DNA from: Lytechinus variegatus
Lineage: Eukaryota > Echinodermata > Echinoidea > Temnopleuroida > Toxopneustidae
Reading direction: 5' to 3'
Assembly (NCBI RefSeq): GCF_018143015.1
Contig: NC_054757.1
Coordinates: 20,512,285 to 20,576,284 of the forward strand
Length of the DNA stretch: 64,000 nt
Every line of letters begins with the position of its first letter. Position 1 is the stretch's first letter. The notes under the pieces were generated by a model. It worked only from the letters and a program-made list of their open reading frames with translations. It was not told where the DNA came from and did not search any database. The position numbers and the translations under genes are program-made. Shown piece after piece: positions 14,001 to 25,200 of this stretch.

Positions 14001-17000
14001 ATTTAACAATTTGTGTAAATCAAACAAAATAATGAATGCTTGATGTGCTAGAGAATTGTGTGCAAATTGATATCAGAACTGGATATATTGTATATATACT
14101 GGTCATATATTAGTGTCATTTAACCCTCTTGAATGAGATTCATTACACAGGCAATGCGAGCGCGAAGCGCGAGTGAAAATTTTTTATATAAAGTCTATTT
14201 TTCAATTCTTCCCCTCACCTTTTTTGTTTCCTTTCGGGGTCGGGCCGGTCGTTACGAGGCTGTAAATTACACATCATGAGTAAAATATCTCTTTCTTACT
14301 TTTCTTTCTATTTTTCGTAGTTTCTATCAAGGTAAAGAGTAAACTTTTTTCTGCAGGTTGTCAAAAAATAGGGGGGGCCGGGGCCGGCTCGGCCCCCTCC
14401 TGGATCCGCGCCTGAACACTGTTAGAAAATTTGTCCTTAAAGTAAAAGAAGTTCCTGCAGCAGAGTCTCGAGAACACCTGTAATCTTACCAAATTGCGTA
14501 ATCTTACAGGAAATTGTATTGGGTGTATGGAACCTTACAAATTTCCTTTAATAAAACACCCTTATCCCCTTTTTAAACAGACCTGATCTGTTAAATTGCA
14601 GAAAAATTCCTGTTTTATGAATTTACAGAATGATTCTGTGATTGCTCTTTGCAAAATAGTCTTTCTTTTTTCTGTAAAATCAGGGTATTTTTTAACAGTG
14701 TAGTGGGACCTTCTACCTTATTGTCAGGCGCTTGCTGTATATGAGAATGTAGGATGTTAAAAATAAAACAACATTTTAAGACCCAGGGCCCACTGGGAGA
14801 TACGCTAATAGCGGAGGTGTCTAAATTCAGTCCAAGAGTTATCATTATTGATTACAGGCTTGCGGCCATCAACAGTCATAATTATGAGCCACGCTGGTTC
14901 CATTATTCTATCCAACCAGTTATTACAGGCCTATTCGAGTCCACACCTTTGTACTTTTTCCTATGCATTTTTTTTTACTTTGTTATGTGTAAGAAATTAC
15001 TTGGGGTTCCAGTCACCGACGGGTACATCTGACTCAATTTAGAAGGTAATGGGAGCCCTAATATGATTATTTTCATTATTTCATGCTATGAATTTGAGTA
15101 ATGCGCATTGGCTTATGACCACTTGGTTTCAAATTTTGTGAAATATGGCAAATTGATCCAATCAACCTTTTTCGTTCACTCGTTGTTTTGAAGTTTTATT
15201 TAGGAGTCAAATGACGTTGGAGCCGCCGATATTTTTCGGGAAATCAAAATGTGGATTCATCATGTTTATGGCGTTTCAATCCGACTTGGCGTTTGGTTAT
15301 TTTTCTTTTTCATCTTGATAGTTTTGTCAGAAAAATATTATAAATTTACAAAGCATCTTGAATAAAACAGAAAATTGACGGAGATGGTTTATTCTTCACT
15401 GTGTGAAAGGTAAAATTAGAGGAGGAAAAGACAACGTGTATACATGAGGGCATGGGTAATGCTCCACGCCCCTCCCCCCCGTATCAAAATAAAAAGAGAG
15501 TTCCAGAGAGGTGGAGGGATTACCCCCACGAATGCATAACATGCCATTTCTAATGTGGTCCTCTACTTTGACCATGGACCTACATGCAAGGACTTATCAT
15601 AGATAAAGATAATGACCTCCAGACATCGATCGATATGTGCATTTTTCTGGTATTTATCTTTCCTATAGGGGTAATTCGTTCCAACCTCTATACCGTTATC
15701 TCAGCCACAGACCTAAGTATGGCACATGAATAGAATACAGGTATTATTTTAATGACGATCGAGTGAAGAATAAATGTACCCCACCCACAGCCACGACTTG
15801 CGCCCAGATTGAAATGTTGGTTATAATCGTGGAGTAATCGTAATGATCCTGTCTGATCGTATCATATCATATCGTGGCAGTCGTATTAATCGTAGAATTA
15901 TTTTAAATGGTTCAAGAATTTTCGCGATCAGCTACGAAAGGGTTATCGTGGCGTTCGTTAAAGGATTGCTCGACAGTGTGAACGAGGTATTATCATCAAA
16001 TTGTTTACGTTGAATAAGCCGTATTGAAGTTGTTACCGGGGGCGCCATAAAAGGGAAAGGGGTGACCACTCCTATACACACTTCAAATTTCAAGGGTTTA
16101 AAATAACTCCCGATAAGCTGTGAATAGTAACCAACCGGACATTAGATTTAGATTTAAATCTTGTGGATTGAAATTAAAAGCCAGAAAATTTGAATTTAAA
16201 TCTTTTGTGATTCAGAGGGTAATCCTTGGAATAAAAAACAATCAAATTTTAACAATAAAGTTTAATTCATGTCGAGTCTTTGAAATTTAAAGTGTATTTT
16301 TCAAGGGAGGAGAAAATGACAAATGACAAATTAAAAAAAAAGAAAAATGTTAAAGGAAAAGTATTTCAAAAAATAGAATAAAGTGTCCACTATAGTGTCC
16401 ACTAACACAAAGATTAGTGATTGATCGTTAAGTGATAGGGCATCAAGATCAGCGTTGCATGCGCAATTTGCTCAGTAGACTGACAAGGAACCAATGGGAA
16501 TTGCTCTTTCAAATTAACCTTTGTGTAAGGGCCCTGGTTCGTGTCACACTATATTATACCTCAATCATGCCTATGAAACAAAAATGTAATGGGGTACCTT
16601 CGGGTAGTTTTAACCCGCCTCCCCCCCCCTTTAATGACAATACACAGGCGTTGGCCTTATTAGATAATTAATCATTCGTCATTGTGGCATCATTATGTTA
16701 TATCATTTACTAGTGCCATAATGGTGTACAGTCCTATAGGGGTGTTTCACAAAGTAGTGCGCGTGCACATGCCATGATCTGACCAACCAATGCGGTGATT
16801 TATTTTATCTAATTGCAACTCTAAGTCATACTTGAATCTGTGTGAAACACCCCCAGCAGAAAATCAACAGCATTACACCGTGTTGTATTCACAAGTTTGA
16901 TTTCATGTGGATTGCTCTAATTCATTATTTTTATGTACCCATATTGATAAGCAGACATTTCTGCCTTGCTATAATCAAAATACTAATCTATATAAGATAT

Positions 17001-20000
17001 TTCTATTTTTTATATATATTTGATGTCGGAGCATTTGTTGGAAATAAAATCCGTACTAACATGTGATAAGGTGTACTATAATTTACTATTGAAAATTAGG
17101 TTTAATAGGATATTTAAATAAGATTCTCTTTTTCTGAAGATAGATTTGTTAACAGAGTAGCATTGAACTTCATGATGATCGTGTTTACATTCCCTCTGAT
17201 TTATGGATTTTTGTATTGATTTACTTATTTATTCATTTATTAATTGAGTCATTACTTGTTCATGCATTTTGGTAATTTATTCTTCTACACGTATTCATTC
17301 ATTCGCTAATAAATACCAATGGTATGTAACAATGGTTCCGTTTTCTCATTACCAAGGTGAAATCAATGTTCTAACATTACTTTTGCAGATACGCTTTTAT
17401 AATGACCTTTCTTGGCCTAAACGCACTCATGTCGCATGCTGTGATTGCCGTCGATAGATATCTTGTCATCACAAAACCGCATTTTGGTAAGAGTTCTGTC
17501 CTTTATTGCTCTTATTAAAAGATTAAATTAATAACGAATAGGGACTGATATTGTTCGAAGCGCGCTCAATTTTTGATCGTGCCCCTTCCCCAAGGCCGTG
17601 ACCCACGATGCGCCACTGGCTCAAGGGTGCTCCCTCATTACCCCGCTAAACGTGACTACCGACAGGAGCGATTACAGTGCTTAGAGCTTCTTGAGGATTT
17701 ACTCCCCCATTTACCTCACCTGGGTGGAGTGCAGCACATTGTGGATCAATTTCTTGTTTATGGAGATTAAGCCACGGCTGGGATTCGAACCCATGTACGA
17801 TCCTCTGTTTCAAAGTCGGGAGGACTTATCCACTGGGCTACAACGCTCCACGTTTAAACAAAAAATCAATTCAATTCAATTATTTATTCCATTTCCATTC
17901 AAAACAAAATACAAAGTAATATAAAGTAATACAAATCAAATATAATTTTACAGACGAGTATTCTTACTTCGTAAAAAGTATAATATTTAGCATAAATGGA
18001 AATGGGGGGGGGTCTGCTAAAAAGTAAAGTGTGGATACCCCTTGGGATGAAAATACCCCAATTCGACAACTTTTTATGAGCCGCAAAACTAAAGCAAAAG
18101 ATAGTATTTGATCATTTAGACGAGAAGCATTATGGGTAAAATGAAAGAGTAAAAAGTCATTACACCGGCCTCTCACTTTCAAATAGTGCAATTTCCTTTC
18201 AATACCTCGAAGTTATGGTTTTTCCATTCGTTATAACAATAAATCGGATTTCGTCTTAGCATTCATTATTGAATGTGAAATTCGTAGAGGAAAATTAAAT
18301 ACGTAAATTGAAATGGATTTAGCGAACCCAACATGATGAATATAATAATCCACTTTTTATGATATTGACATTCTCTACGGATTAGATGCAAACACCCGTT
18401 TCTAAAAAGCTTATCGACTGAGATACAAGTTGGATGTTATCTGAAATAACCATAATTATTCATAGCAATAGTGGATAGATGAATTGCCAAAGCTTGATCT
18501 TTCAAAATATGAATATTGATTGTTATAGAAGGGGGTTTATTCTAAAATAAAATGTACTGTACTCTTGCGATAAGAGATTTTTATTACGCTATAAAGTCTA
18601 GACGTCAAAGTAATCCCCTCCCCCTCTCTCTGACTCCCCCCCCCCCCCCTCTTTATCTCTCTCTCTCTCTCTCTGCAGGCATAGTGGTCACGTACCCAAA
18701 GGCCTTCATCATGATCTCGATACCGTGGATATTCTCGTTCGCCTGGGCCGTGTTTCCACTCGCCGGTTGGGGCGAATTCGCCTACGAGGGAACAGGCGCT
18801 TGGTGCAGCGTCAGATGGGACAGTGATAACCCGCGGGTCATGTCGTACGTTCTCGGGATGATGTTTTTGACGTTCGTTTCCAGCATCGTCGTGATGGCAT
18901 ACTGCTATGCGTGTATCTTTCTCACGATGTGGAGGATGCCGAAATTGGGAACGTCTAACAGCATCAAGACACACGAAAAGAACAGAAGGAGAAGGTAAGT
19001 AGCGATTGCATTACTAGACAAAAGCGTTTTCTGCTTTATTCGTTTTGGGGTGATATAATTATGCTCGACATCAGTACCAAAGCAAAGACACACACCCACC
19101 CTCTCACACACACTCACCCTCGCCCACCTCCCCCACAGACACTCCGTGACACACACACACACAATCAGGGTGAAGAGGGGGGGTTCAGCTTTCTGGGCAT
19201 GTTGGACACCGTATGTCAACAGAGCATTATGAAAAACATTATGTATCCCACATTTGGGGGAAATCGTCCATTTTGTAATTACCGAAGCAATGACGAAACA
19301 GAACTTCCATAAACCTAACATTTACATATTTATGAAAAACTGATTTTTGTATGAATTTATGTTTACGGAAAATGTAGAAATTTATGAAATGGAAGAATTT
19401 AAATCTTTATTTGAATTGAACAAACTACCCTTTTCTTTTCTTTTTCTCCTTTTTTTTGTTCATTTCAGCATTTTGAATACCATTATGTCTGCGAGACATG
19501 ATGGGAAAATAATTAACACCTCTATTTTTCTGGGAATCGGTCCATCAAGTCCAAGATGTGGCCGTCTGAAATGATAGCCCCATTACAATTATGGTAAAGC
19601 GGCCGGGATCGAAGAAAAAGAAAGGTTTTGTTTAGGCTAAGTTTGACCTACAATAATTTCAATCAACTGGCACCTATTCGTTTTTCTTTCGGCCATACCA
19701 GGAGCTACATGTACCGTGACCCAATTCACGTCACATTATACGCGCAGAGCCTTTTAATCACAGTGCTCTACCGAAATATGGTCATGAAAATACAGAAATG
19801 CACAAAATGACAATTTATGTCTTTGATGACGTCACACATTTATATTCTATGGCATTAACGTTCGTTATGAAAGAAAATTAACGAATTGGGTCTCACGCCT
19901 CGTCTTCAATATAAAGTAATTGCGTAAAATTTGTGATAGAGAACGACTGCAATACGATACATAGGCTCATTATATAGCGTTACACAACAAAGATTAATGT

Positions 20001-22900
20001 TCTTTCTTTTTATTATCAGCATTCATTTATACCAGTAAAATTAATACTAATTACCTTGGACGGCAATAGATATTGGCGTGAACAGAAGGATAATTACCCG
20101 CATCGCCTATATTTAGGGGTTGAGAGCACTGATCTGTATTATTATTTATTATTATTGCTGTACTGGTTCACACCAGATAGGTTCATGTTCACACTAACCA
20201 ATTGTCAGTTTTGAAACAATAGATGGCGCGCGAAAATCCTAGCTACATGTATGTCTGATCGAAGCTCTGTGGTGAAACCTGTTAAGTTCTATCTTTTGGT
20301 AAGAGAGGTGACATTTGCGCGGTATTACCGTCGACCCAAAATATATATTTTTTATTTTAATGAACCCATTTTCTGTGTGTTTATTTAACCCAAGATCGCA
20401 GTTCCCCTCTCAAAGTTTATGGGAAAAAAGTCGTAGAATCAAGGGGGAAATTGCAAAGTATATGAAATTATTCTCTGCTGGATATTATTGTGTATGATGT
20501 GAAAAATGAACCACAAATTACAATTTCATATTGAAGGTCAAGTTTGCCCCAGAAATAAGAAAAAATGAGTGGAAAATACTTCCTATGGTCGTGCGTGTTT
20601 GCAGTGATTGTGGTTCAGGGGTGGATCCAGGATTTTCTAAAAGGGGATGCACATTTCCCACCAAAATAAAAGGTTTCTTCTAAAATTTTGGCAATTTCGT
20701 CACAAAAAAATTTGACAAGCAAAAAAAAAAGACCATATGACATTTGAAAGGGGGACACGCTTGTGCTATAACAGTTTTTTTTACATTACAGATTGTATTG
20801 TGTCTCTCAAAGGGGGGGGGGGACGCGCCGGCTGTGCCCCCCCCCCCCGATCCGCGAGTGTCGTGGTGCTAAAATTGAGTTGAGTGTCTTATTTCATTAA
20901 ATCGATTTTGAATCTCTGCTTTTTCTTGTCTTTCTTTTCTTTTATAACAGAGAACAGAAGTTACTGAAGACCCTCGTCGCCATCGCTATCGCTTTCCTCG
21001 CAGCCTGGTCGCCGTACGCCATAACGTCGATGATCGCCATGTTTGGTCATCCTGAAATGCTCACTGTGACTGAGACCACTCTTCCTTCTCTTTTCGCCAA
21101 GGGTAGCGTAATGGTTAACCCAATCATCTACGCTGTCACTAGCGTTGTGTTCAGGAAAAGCTTCAAGAAGGTAAAGTATGATGATGATGATGATGATGGT
21201 GACGATGATGATGATGATGGTGACGATGACGATGATGATGGTGACGATGATGATGATGATGGTGACGATGACGATGATGATGGTGACGATGATGATGGTG
21301 ATGATGATGATGATGGTGACGATGGTGATGATGATGATGGTGATGATGATGACGATGATGATGATTATGAAGACGATGATTATGATGATGACGGTATGAT
21401 CATGAAGTCTTATGCTTTTCTTTTTTTTTGTCGTTTTAGATGCTTACTTCATTCTTCCCTGGATACGTGTCTTCAAAGTCGAGAAAGAGTACCCCTAGCT
21501 CCTCGAAAAGGACCGTGCCGTTCTGTAAGTACCATCCCTCCCCCCCCCCCCCCCCCCCACCTCAGTGGATTGGCTTACTTCGGCTGATCGCGTTCAGGGT
21601 GTGCTTCATGTGTGTTGTCAGTGCTTACAATTTCTGTGATACCTTTGGTCTAGAGATACTTGCCTCAGACTGTTACTTCTCAGTACTGATTACTTTATAA
21701 AACGATCCCCATTCAACTAAAAAGAAAAGACCCCCCCTCCCCCGATTGGTCGAGTCAAACAAAAATTAACCTAACACTTTGTCAAAAAAAAATTATATGG
21801 AAGCCGATACAGGATCGCGTCCTTCTCACATGGACCAGACTATCCGTAATTTTTAATTCATTTTCTCAACGGGAGGACATTTACTTGAGAGCATACATCG
21901 CCAGTACCACTTACACGGTTACCAGTTTATTACGTGTTATATGTGTTATGGGATATTAATTTATCTTAGGCATTTGCTTTCCTAATAGCCATCAATTGGA
22001 CAAGTTTGATCTTAAAATCATTTAACCGTTAACCGTTCGTTTTCTCATGTTTAGATCTATCTAATTTAGGGTGCAGGGGCAGTTCTCTGTTTCTGATGAT
22101 TATTACGACTCTCCTCTCCCCCCGGCCTCCTCTCTCTCTCTCTCTTCCCCTCTTGTTCAATAACAGCAAGCGACGACAAAATAAAGAAAGACGACCAGAC
22201 AAGTTCGGTGCTAATACCGGGGACCACTGAGATTTGTGCGGCAACCATTCCCGTTTCAAGATCCGGCAGCGTGCCTGAAGTCATCGTTCAGCCAAGCGGT
22301 AAAAGAGTATCCGCAGCCATCGAAATGGACAGATTGAACAAGCTTTTACCTGGAAAACACAAGAAAGGGCGCCCTCCTTTTACAGGTAGACGCGAATCTG
22401 ATGTTACCATACCCGACACTGGATACAAGACAATAAACCAAGAAACGGTCATTGACCAACTGCACTCACACGAGAGCCAGATCTCGGAAACAGAAGAGGG
22501 CGCCATTGAAGAAATGGGAGAACATCCCCATCGGGATTCGGTGACTTCAAATAAATGTTCTTTAGAGCTCGATCATATCATTGATGGCATTCACGGAAAG
22601 TATGCCGGAATAAAACAAGACATGGATGCGGAAGATGATACAAACTGTGACGAAAGTCAAGATCTTCCCGGAAAGGAATCACAGACACAGAGAAAGTTGG
22701 AAGAAACCTCTTGCGCCAAAATACATTTGGAGGAAAGAGAAAGCAAAAGGAAAAGGCACGTGAAAGCAGTGATAGACAATGATCCTAACTCTCAAAGTAG
22801 CGTGACTGTAGATAGTGGTGTTTTTGATACGTGCTCCACTTTTAACACAGCAAAGAAATCACCGACCAACGAATACGGGAAAACAGAGACTGAAATATAG
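7431..22900 (+). CDS. Opsin (retinal-binding class A GPCR), six coding exons, 585 aa
   Basis: Coding exons are 7431-7735, 17389-17486, 18679-18994, 20951-21170, 21440-21524 and 22167-22900; GT/AG sites and phases agree at every junction. The product is a light-sensing seven-helix receptor of the plasma membrane, expected to bind retinal and signal through a G protein. Visible marks: NLT glycosylation site at N3; TM1 about 26-52; [10 protein letters not shown] in TM2; C100 and C177 for the extracellular disulfide; D124-R125-Y126 after TM3; AWSPYA in TM6; FAK with the retinal lysine K290; NPIIY 296-300. Y103 sits where bovine rhodopsin has its E113 counterion, and E171 sits at the E181 site, as in many invertebrate (often bistable) opsins. 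The tripeptide after NPxxY is SVV, neither the NKQ of ciliary nor the HPK of rhabdomeric opsins, so I do not assign a subclass; an echinoderm-specific opsin is possible. The tail after TM7 is about 280 aa, hydrophilic and Ser/Asp/Glu/Lys-rich. The ATG directly follows an acceptor-like TTTATTCCAG, so a 5' noncoding exon may exist. Intron 1 (9.65 kb) is full of repeats. Confidence 0.9.
9105..9332. mobile_element. CACTGTTA-terminus MITE, decayed copy
   Basis: Begins CAGTGTTAGAAAAATTAACC and shares TCTCGAGAACACCTGTAATC with the better copies at 14416-14702 and 42237-42517. The right end is eroded and abuts a SINE. It lies in opsin intron 1. Confidence 0.65.
9338..9602 (-). mobile_element. tRNA-derived SINE, family A
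   Basis: On the minus strand, GGTCTAGTGG and GGGTTCGAATC form A- and B-box-like pol III signals (about 9538-9598). The body reads on the plus strand ACCCCGGCTTTAGCTCGAGC ... GCCGGGTACCCGTTCACCTC. Related copies occur at 17637-17862 and 26955-27432. It lies in opsin intron 1, antisense to the gene. Confidence 0.8.
9853..10054. mobile_element. GGCGGATCC-terminus MITE, copy 1
   Basis: Starts CAGGGGCGGATCCAGGATTT and ends CCCTGGATCCGTCAGTG, an imperfect terminal inverted repeat. The body has AAAAGGGGGCAC motifs and a long C tract before the right end. It is noncoding. Confidence 0.75.
10389..10430. repeat. (AC)n/(AT)n microsatellite
   Basis: An AC run grades into an AT run directly before a SINE family B fragment. 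A second AC/AT run is at 10629-10693. Confidence 0.9.
10436..10600 (+). mobile_element. SINE family B, fragment lacking most of the tRNA head
   Basis: Contains the B-box region GCCCGGGTTCGATTCCCAAC and the family tail (GGTAGATAGCTCTGGG-like, GCTACGCCTACC, CCATTTCTTTCACAC). Better copies are at 35145-35395 and 35598-35775. Confidence 0.75.
10601..13115. other. Opsin intron 1: simple repeats, no gene
   Basis: Holds AC runs (10629-10693), a GA-rich stretch (10916-10985), a long TA array (11008-11132) and a 500 bp pyrimidine tract rich in CTT/CTC (about 11640-12165). Around 11200-11290 and 12220-12390 there are remnants of short elements ending in TTTTTAGAGTGTAAAA-like sequence. Confidence 0.7.
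13116..13317. mobile_element. Short MITE with TACACTCTAAAA terminal inverted repeats
   Basis: Left TACACTCTAAAAG and right TTTTTAGAGTGTA are complementary. The interior has the paired ACCCAATAATGGG / CCCAATATTGGGT. About 200 bp, noncoding, in opsin intron 1. Confidence 0.8.
13321..14414. mobile_element. 1.1 kb element with GGCGGATCC termini and CpG-rich repeated core, copy 1
   Basis: The termini CAGGGGCGGATCCAG and CTGGATCCGCGCCTG are inverted. Inside, the core ATGCGAGCGCGAAGCGCGAG recurs, intact or decayed, near 13521, 13632, 13744, 13855, 13963 and 14153. Five of the spacings are about 110 bp. The DNA between cores is itself a degenerate repeat, usually ending in AACTAAACAA-like sequence before the core. 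No transposase or open frame was seen. A second, very similar copy is at 32812-33913. Confidence 0.85.
14416..14702. mobile_element. CACTGTTA-terminus MITE, good copy
   Basis: Left ACACTGTTAGAAAATTTG and right TTTTTTAACAGTGT are inverted. The interior shares GAAGTTCCTGCAGCAGAGTC with 42237-42517. It abuts the preceding 1.1 kb element, so one probably landed beside the other. Noncoding. Confidence 0.85.
14703..16737. other. Opsin intron 1, nothing gene-like
   Basis: AT-rich unique-looking DNA with no RNA gene or clear repeat. A C tract at about 15473-15481 and scattered ATTTAAAT-type low-complexity sequence (16140-16220) are the only structure I saw. Confidence 0.4.
16738..16854. mobile_element. 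Short MITE with GGGGTGTTTCACA termini
   Basis: Left GGGGTGTTTCACAAAG and right CTGTGTGAAACACCCC are inverted across about 117 bp. A distant relative with TTTCATAAAGCTGTTCGTA is at 42705-42872. Confidence 0.75.
17637..17862 (-). mobile_element. tRNA-derived SINE, family A, in opsin intron 2
   Basis: Plus-strand CACCTCACCTGGGTGGAGTG and GGGATTCGAACCCATG match family A. On the minus strand these are the B-box and body. The tRNA-like head ends near 17852. It is followed by a tandem AATTC/AATTCAATTC stretch typical of a retroelement tail. Confidence 0.75.
19080..19170. repeat. Imperfect (AC)n tract in opsin intron 3
   Basis: CACACAC blocks separated by CCACCCTCTCACAC-like stretches. No other feature was seen in the rest of intron 3 (18995-20950) except the element at 20616-20860. 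Confidence 0.75.
20616..20860. mobile_element. GGCGGATCC-terminus MITE, copy 2
   Basis: Starts CAGGGGTGGATCCAGGATTT and ends in a C tract followed by GATCCGCGAGTG. It shares AAAGGGG-type and CTTGTGCTATAAC-like interior sequence with the copy at 9853-10054. It lies in opsin intron 3. Confidence 0.75.
21178..21396. repeat. (GAT)n-type minisatellite in opsin intron 4
   Basis: About 220 bp of GAT with regular GGTGAC interruptions, starting seven bases after the donor at 21171. The frame continuing out of exon 4 stays open through it and would add a run of Asp/Gly if the intron were kept. Confidence 0.95.
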
Positions 22901-23152
22901 GTTCGCATTATAGTATTTTATAAAAAGTTATATGCATAAGTTGATTATACTGTCAAGCAAAATTAACAAATTTTGTCTGTTAAAGTATGGCTGATACGTG
23001 ACTTTGCTCTCTATAGCTGTAATAGCTATTGTTTGAACTCGAAAGCGAGCAAACTCGTAATTGAGGTCACGTTAAGTTCCCATAATAGTAGTTTTTCGTC
23101 ATGTTCGATAGCATTTTCATTCACCAGATCAAATTAACGTTCTTACCAAAGA
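22901..23152. other. Opsin 3' flank, nothing further recognised
   Basis: AT-rich sequence after the stop codon, presumably 3' UTR. I did not find a canonical AATAAA close by. Confidence 0.35.
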
Positions 23153-23212
23153 GCGTAGAGGGCGTCAACATTTTTTCAGTATCCGTGCAAATTGTTGAGG
23201 CCCTCTACGTTC
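23153..23212. repeat. Small hairpin with CGTAGAGGGC arms, copy 1
   Basis: The arms GCGTAGAGGGCGTCAACA (23153-23170) and TGTTGAGGCCCTCTACGTTC (23193-23212) pair with one or two mismatches around a 22-base loop. A closely related hairpin is at 28756-28815. Confidence 0.6.
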
Positions 23213-23269
23213 ATCGATGCTAGTTTCAAGAATCTGGTCCAATATGCTACAGTCATACCATGGTCTTAC

Positions 23270-23735
23270 CAACGAAAGCGACCGCATATATTCGTAATTC
23301 CGAAGCTTCGTTATTCTGAAGGTTCGGATATTCCGAAGGTTCGTTATTCCGAAGGTTCGTATTTCCAAAGGTTCGTTAATCCGAAAACGGAATGAGATTC
23401 GTAATTCCGAAAGTTTGTTAGTCTGAAAACGAAATGATTAACGAACCTTATTTCGTTTTCGGACTAACGAACATTCGGAACAACGAACCTTATTTCATTT
23501 TCGGATTAACGAACATTCGGAACAACGAACCTTATTTCGTTTTCGGATTAACGAACCTTCGGAACATCGAACCTTATTTTGTTTTCGCATTATTGAACCT
23601 TCGGAATAACGCCACAAATGTTTGGATTAACGAACATCGAGGTATAGGCAATTAACGTGTGTTTTGGAATTACGAACCTTCGGAATAAACCTTCGGAATT
23701 ACGAACCTTTGGAATTTCGAAGTGTAACCAAATCG
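23270..23735. repeat. Minisatellite of TTCGGAATAACGAA-type units, partly inverted
   Basis: Repeats of GAAGGTTCGTTATTCC on the left change to the complementary sense (ACGAACCTTCGGAA) on the right near 23430, making a large foldback. In 23434-23655 a longer unit of about 45-48 bp, with TTATTTCGTTTTCGG, repeats four or five times. Confidence 0.85.
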
Positions 23736-24433
23736 ACTTGTATAACATCGGTATGTAATAGTTCTCCTTTTCCGGTCTGGAGTCGGTTTCGTTGGTGTGT
23801 AGTGTTACTTTTTGAATGAAGGTTTTTTTTTCAATTGTTATTCCGCATTGCTCAATGGAAATGACGGAGATACCTCCAAATATTGGTATATAGTTCATAG
23901 TTTGAGAGTTCCAATAACCAATTACTTCTGTCAATTTTTCTCTCATGATAATCATCGGTAAAACCAATTTTCGAGATAATTATTTGAGAAAACATATATT
24001 TATATTCATTCAGGGTTTCATTTTATTCCACTCGTTAGGGCCAATATTCCAATTTATTTTTGTAATTTTTTTTTCTCTGATGATAATAAGCGGGAAGCAA
24101 TTTTTCAGAATGATATTGTAGATAAATATAAATGTTACACTCGTTTTAGGCTCAATACGCCACTCATCTTTGTGGAATATATCCTGTATCCCATTCTGAG
24201 CTACCCTGTAGTATAATTATATATGTAGGGTGTTTTGATGAAACATTGAATAGCGTATGCACGAATTACCTGTACAGTACGAGAGTATATATTTATTGAT
24301 ATTTATATTTATTGCTCGAAGCGCCGAAATCTGACGAAAATCGGATAGGAACGTCTTTGAGTGGAAAAACGTGGACACAGTCTAAGGGAAATGAATTGAG
24401 TCTATAGTCTACTTTACTGCACAATGGCTTAAT

Positions 24434-24758
24434 GCAGAGGCGTCGATCCTGAGGGGGGTGGGGCAGGGAGCAACTGCACCCATCCCCAATGAAAATATGG
24501 CCGGAGGCAAACGATCGATTTGCTACACCTCTCACCCCGTACTTTTGACAACTGGTAAAATGAATAATATAATTTTGACATTGACAAGCACTATATAACC
24601 AGTCAGCATGCCATAAAAACAATATAAAGAAACATAAAAGTTGTCAATTTAGGGGGGCGCTTCGCATATAAAACTGTGTATTACAATTTGTTTACATTTA
24701 AACAAATGATAATACTTTTGCCCCCCCCCCCTGTCCGGAACATGGATCAACGCCCCTG
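24434..24758. mobile_element. GGCGGATCC-like terminus MITE, decayed
   Basis: Starts CAGAGGCGTCGATCCTGAGG and ends CATGGATCAACGCCCCTG, an imperfect inverted pair, with a C tract inside the right end. Noncoding. Confidence 0.5.
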
Positions 24759-24835
24759 GCTTTAGGTTATTCAACCATAAACCGGACTTCCTGTGTTAAC
24801 GGTGACATTAAAGCGAGTCTTTACCCTTTTTAGGT

Positions 24836-25200
24836 AAAGGGTCAGTAGCGTGCATTATACTCGAGTCAGGAGCGAAGTAGAAAGAGGGGGAGGGCACCTT
24901 GTTCTTTTGAAAAGTGCACTATCTTAAAACAAAGGAAAAATGATCTATACAGTGGGGTTATCGGGCAAAATTTTTGAGGGGGCTAGATATGTTGCATTAC
25001 GTAAATTTCTAAGAAGCTGCGAGCGACCAAAGATGTTAACACTTTCATAACGAATATCCAATTTTGTGATAGATTTTGACAACTAATCTTTTAAAAAAAA
25101 TTCATATTTCACCCTCCTCTCTTTTCTCGTTTTTTCTCTTGGTCGTGAAAAAATGTAGGGAGGGTGCAAGAGCTGTACGCCTATCTACCCCACTCACATT
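24836..25200. repeat. Dispersed repeat also present near 36765-37055
   Basis: Both regions share a GCGAGCGA core, a degenerate AACGAATATCCAATTTTGTGAT-like stretch, TCATATTTCACCCT, a pyrimidine block and CTGTACGCC at the end. About 300 bp, noncoding, family unknown. Confidence 0.5.

Noticed and set aside
13521-14175. CRISPR-like array of GCGAGCGCGAAGCGCGAGC repeats at even spacing
   Set aside because: The sequences between cores are diverged copies of one another, and the whole lies within a terminal-inverted-repeat element found twice.
18537-18974. 145-codon minus-strand frame
   Set aside because: It is the antisense of opsin exon 3, whose plus-strand reading gives clear TM4 and TM5.
21178-21399. 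Long Met- and Asp-repeat open frames as genes
   Set aside because: They are readings of a GAT minisatellite inside an opsin intron with proper splice sites on both sides.
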